Program-made: the position numbers and the translations under genes
Origin: Sphagnum compactum
Taxonomy: Eukaryota; Bryophyta; Sphagnopsida; Sphagnales
DNA length: 64,000 bases
Assembly: GCA_965153455.1 (NCBI GenBank)
Contig: OZ234493.1
Location: forward strand, 19,582,213-19,646,212
Direction: 5' to 3'
Notes under the pieces: model-generated
What the model saw: only the letters and a program-made list of their open reading frames with translations
Databases searched by the model: none
What the model was told of the DNA's origin: nothing
Shown here: piece by piece, positions 61,100-64,000 of the stretch
Position numbering within the stretch: position 1 is the stretch's first letter
Layout: each line of letters begins with the position of its first letter

Positions 61100-62890
61100 T
61101 TAAATTTATTATATATATATGGTTTATTTAATTATGGTTAAATTGACTATATTGAAATTAATTATGGTTCAGCTACCTAAGAAAAACTAATTAAAATTAA
61201 AACTAACCATAACTAATCTAACCATGGTCAATTTAGTCATGTTCAATTAACCATAGTTTGTTTAGTTGTATATGTTTTAACCATGTTTAGTTTACCCATA
61301 TTAATTTAACCATGATTAATTTATCCATAATTAATTATTCCATCATTTTTTTGGCCATATTTAGTTTCAATATGGTTAGTTTAGCCATAAGTAATTTAAC
61401 AATTATAAATAGTTTAACCATGGTCAATTTAACAATAGTTCGTTTAACCTTAGTAAATTTAACCATGATAATTAATTTAACATAATAAATTTAACCATTA
61501 GTAATTGGGCCATAATGAATTTAACCATGGTTACTATAAACATAATTAAATTAACTATATTTATTTTTAACATATTATTATTTTACCTTAATAAATTTAA
61601 CCATAATCAATAGACCCGTAATTAATTTAAAACTATTGTTAATTTAATCATGGTTGGTTTTGCCATAAAATATTTATTAATTAGTTACTTTAACCATATT
61701 AACTTTATTAGTGGTTACTTCAGCCAAACTTATTTACTCATGTTTAGTTTAACCATTTCTAATTTAGCCATGTTTAAAGTTGTCATAATTATTTTAATTA
61801 TTTTGATTTTAGCCATAATTATTTAATTCATGTTTATTTTAATTATAGTTTATTTTTTCATAATTGGTTTTTGCCATAACATATTTATTGATTAGTTAAT
61901 TTAGCCATATTAATTTTATTATTGGTTACTTTAGCCAAATTCATTTACTCATGGTTAGTTTAACCATTTTTAGTTTAACCATGTCTAATTTTGTCATAAT
62001 TATTTTAATCATTTTGATTTTAACCATAATTATTTCATTCATTTTTATTTTAGTCATAATTAAATTTTTCATAATTTTTTTTCCTTAAAACATTTATTGA
62101 TTACTTAATTCAGCCATATTAACTTTATTAGTGGTCAGTTTAACCAATTTTTTTATTCATGGTTAATTTAACCATTTTTAGTTTAGCCATGCTTAATTTT
62201 GCCATGAATATTTTAACCACAATTATTTCATTCATGTTTATATTAGCCATAATTAATTTTTGCATAATTGGTTTTTCCATAAACTATTTATTCAATATGT
62301 AATTTAGCAATATTAACTTTATTAGTTGTTAATTTAGTGAATTTATGTATTCATAGTTAGTTTAACCATTTCTAATTTAACAATGTTTAATTTTGCCATA
62401 GTTATTTTAATCATTTTTGTTTTAACCATAATTATTTTATTAGTCGTTAGTTTAGCCAAATTTATTTACTCATGGTTAGTTTAACCATTTAAAGTTTAGC
62501 CATGTTTTAATTTTTCCATAAATATTTTAACCATTTTGATTTTAACCATAATTTTTTCATTCATATTTATTTTAGCCATAATTAATTTTTTCATAATTTG
62601 TTTTGCCATAAAATATTTATTCATTAGTTAGTTTAGCCATATGAACTTTATTAATGTTTAGTTTAACCAAAGTTGTTAACTTGTAGTTAGTTTAACCATT
62701 TCTAATTTACTGATGTTGAATTTTGCCATATTTATTTCATTCATGTTTATTTTAGTCATAAATAATTTTTGCATAATTAGTTTTGCCATAAAATATTTAT
62801 TCATTAGTTAGTTTAGACATATTAACTTTATAAGTGATTAGTTTGACCAAATTTATCTACTCATTGTTAGTTTAACCATTGTTAATTTTG
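61100..62890 (+). repeat. Large AT-rich tandem array, unit about 200 bp built from TTTAACCAT blocks
   Basis: From about 61650 to 62890 a unit of roughly 180-215 bp repeats about six times. Marks are GCCATAAAATATTTATTAAT (61660), GCCATAACATATTTATTGAT (61874), then variants near 62085, 62275, 62605 and 62787. Each holds a TTACTCATGGTTAGTTTAAC piece and ATTTTAACCATAATTATTTC-type text. From 61100 to 61650 only the short building block TTTAACCATNNTTAATTTA recurs. No coding potential. Confidence 0.8.
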
Positions 62891-62899
62891 CCATAAATA

Positions 62900-64000
62900 T
62901 TTTAGTTGTGTGAACATGAAAATGTTTCTCCCTCCCAAAAGTTTGTCCCATATTGTTTGTCATCCTTTCCAAATGATGAACAATATAAATAGATGCACCA
63001 TAAGCATCCAAAACATAAGAAATATTTTAAAAAGAAAGGCCACACTTGGGATGAGCCAATTGAAAGGGCTCAACCTTGAAGGCCAAATTCAAAATGAAAT
63101 AGGGTTTTCCTACTTAGGTCGTGTAAGTGGTGTACATTGAGCCTAGTACAAGTCATAGCTTATGTTGCCCTAGCCTATTTTAGGCTTTTATGCCTAGTTG
63201 ATAGCTATAGGTTCCTAGGCCTAGGAGTTTAGGTTGTAGGTTCCTAAACATAGGGACCTTAGGAGTAGGTATCTAATTTTAGGTTTAACTTAGGTTGCTT
63301 AGGTTCTATCCATGTGACATAGCTTAATGGCCAATGTTTAAATGTCACGTGGCATAATTTAGGTGGTCAATGTTTAGATGCCATGTGGCTTAACTTGGAT
63401 GGACACTGTTTAAATGCCACATGGCATTTGCCTAGTCAAAATGCTGTTTGACTGGTCAAATAATCATTTGACTATTATATTGACCAGTCAAAAGTACTAG
63501 TCGAAATGACTAGTAAAAAATGCCAACTTAGCCTTGGTTAAAAAATACATGGCCCAGTCACAATGGACGAGTTCAAAACGACTTGTCCAAAATGAATGAG
63601 AGATTTTTTTTACGCCTGTCCAAAATGGGTCTTTTTTTATCAAAATTTCTAATCAAAAAAATTAGGAATTCTAGTAGTGAATTTTGTGATGTAGCCAAAG
63701 TTGCAATCATTTAGAAAATAATTAAGCTAAATTTGGCTAAATAATTGTTATGAAGGTAGAAAAAAAAAATCTTTCTATATTCTTGGCTGTAAGAATATGG
63801 AAACCCTTCTAGAAGTGATCATAAGACTTTGGTAATTTGAAATTTTTTAAAAATTAAAATCTGGTGGATTTGGGCCATTTTCTCGATTAAAAAAAAACAT
63901 TTGTATAGGTTGAAATTATATTTTTCAAGTTGAAATTTGAATAAAATTTGCCAATTAAAGAAACATTAGATGTGACCACAATGCACCTTCACAAACCATG
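62900..64000. other. AT-rich end of window
   Basis: TGACTAGTCAAA-like words cluster at 63420-63520 and a dispersed short repeat (AAGCTAAATTTGGCTAAAT) sits near 63720. No gene supported. Confidence 0.45.

Overview
The window looks like nuclear DNA of a land plant with a large, AT-rich, repeat-laden genome. The evidence is an intron-containing histone H3.3 gene with the plant residues T31, Y41, H87 and L90, a long intronless AP2/ERF-type gene, and plant-style MULE, hAT, LTR-like and MITE remnants. Nothing seen fixes the lineage. A seed-free plant or a gymnosperm is my guess from the low gene density and heavy decay.

Host genes sit in small islands of higher GC. (1) 3341-5070 (+) is a four-exon YbhB/YbcL-type PEBP protein whose first exon carries a nearly perfect in-frame 87-bp tandem duplication. 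(2) 8883-10855 (+) is histone H3.3, with four coding exons, a 1.1-kb leader intron and a histone octamer upstream. (3) 17298-19262 (+) is a 654-residue AP2/ERF-like protein with a Q-rich repeat block. (4) 50594-51202 (+) is an unrecognised protein whose N-terminus resembles that of the AP2 protein but which has no AP2 domain; a second, better-looking frame overlaps its end.

The centre of the window (about 23.3-34.3 kb) is best read as one large decayed two-gene DNA transposon. A MULE transposase (25088-30596, +) with a DDE core and a SWIM finger faces a convergent gene (34297-32791, -). That gene encodes a small basic protein with one C2H2 zinc finger. The 9-bp motif GGTATTGCA, on both strands, recurs across the whole interval, including one intron of each gene. 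A minisatellite built on it lies upstream of the transposase and, inverted, inside a transposase intron. The transposase is also split exactly inside its SWIM motif by a 2.49-kb insertion with a perfect 8-bp target duplication. That insertion carries an orphan 153-codon ORF.

The rest is repeats: a hairpin-monomer satellite (34.9-37.1 kb), a 299-bp foldback (39.56 kb), inverted GGATGATG-rich blocks (44.5-46.2 kb), a 378-bp MITE (53.5 kb), a ZNF862-like hAT transposase pseudogene (56.9-59.4 kb, -), a roughly 200-bp tandem array (61.1-62.9 kb) and an LTR-like segment near 20.4-20.9 kb that is related to one at 52.4 kb. No tRNA, rRNA or CRISPR array was seen.
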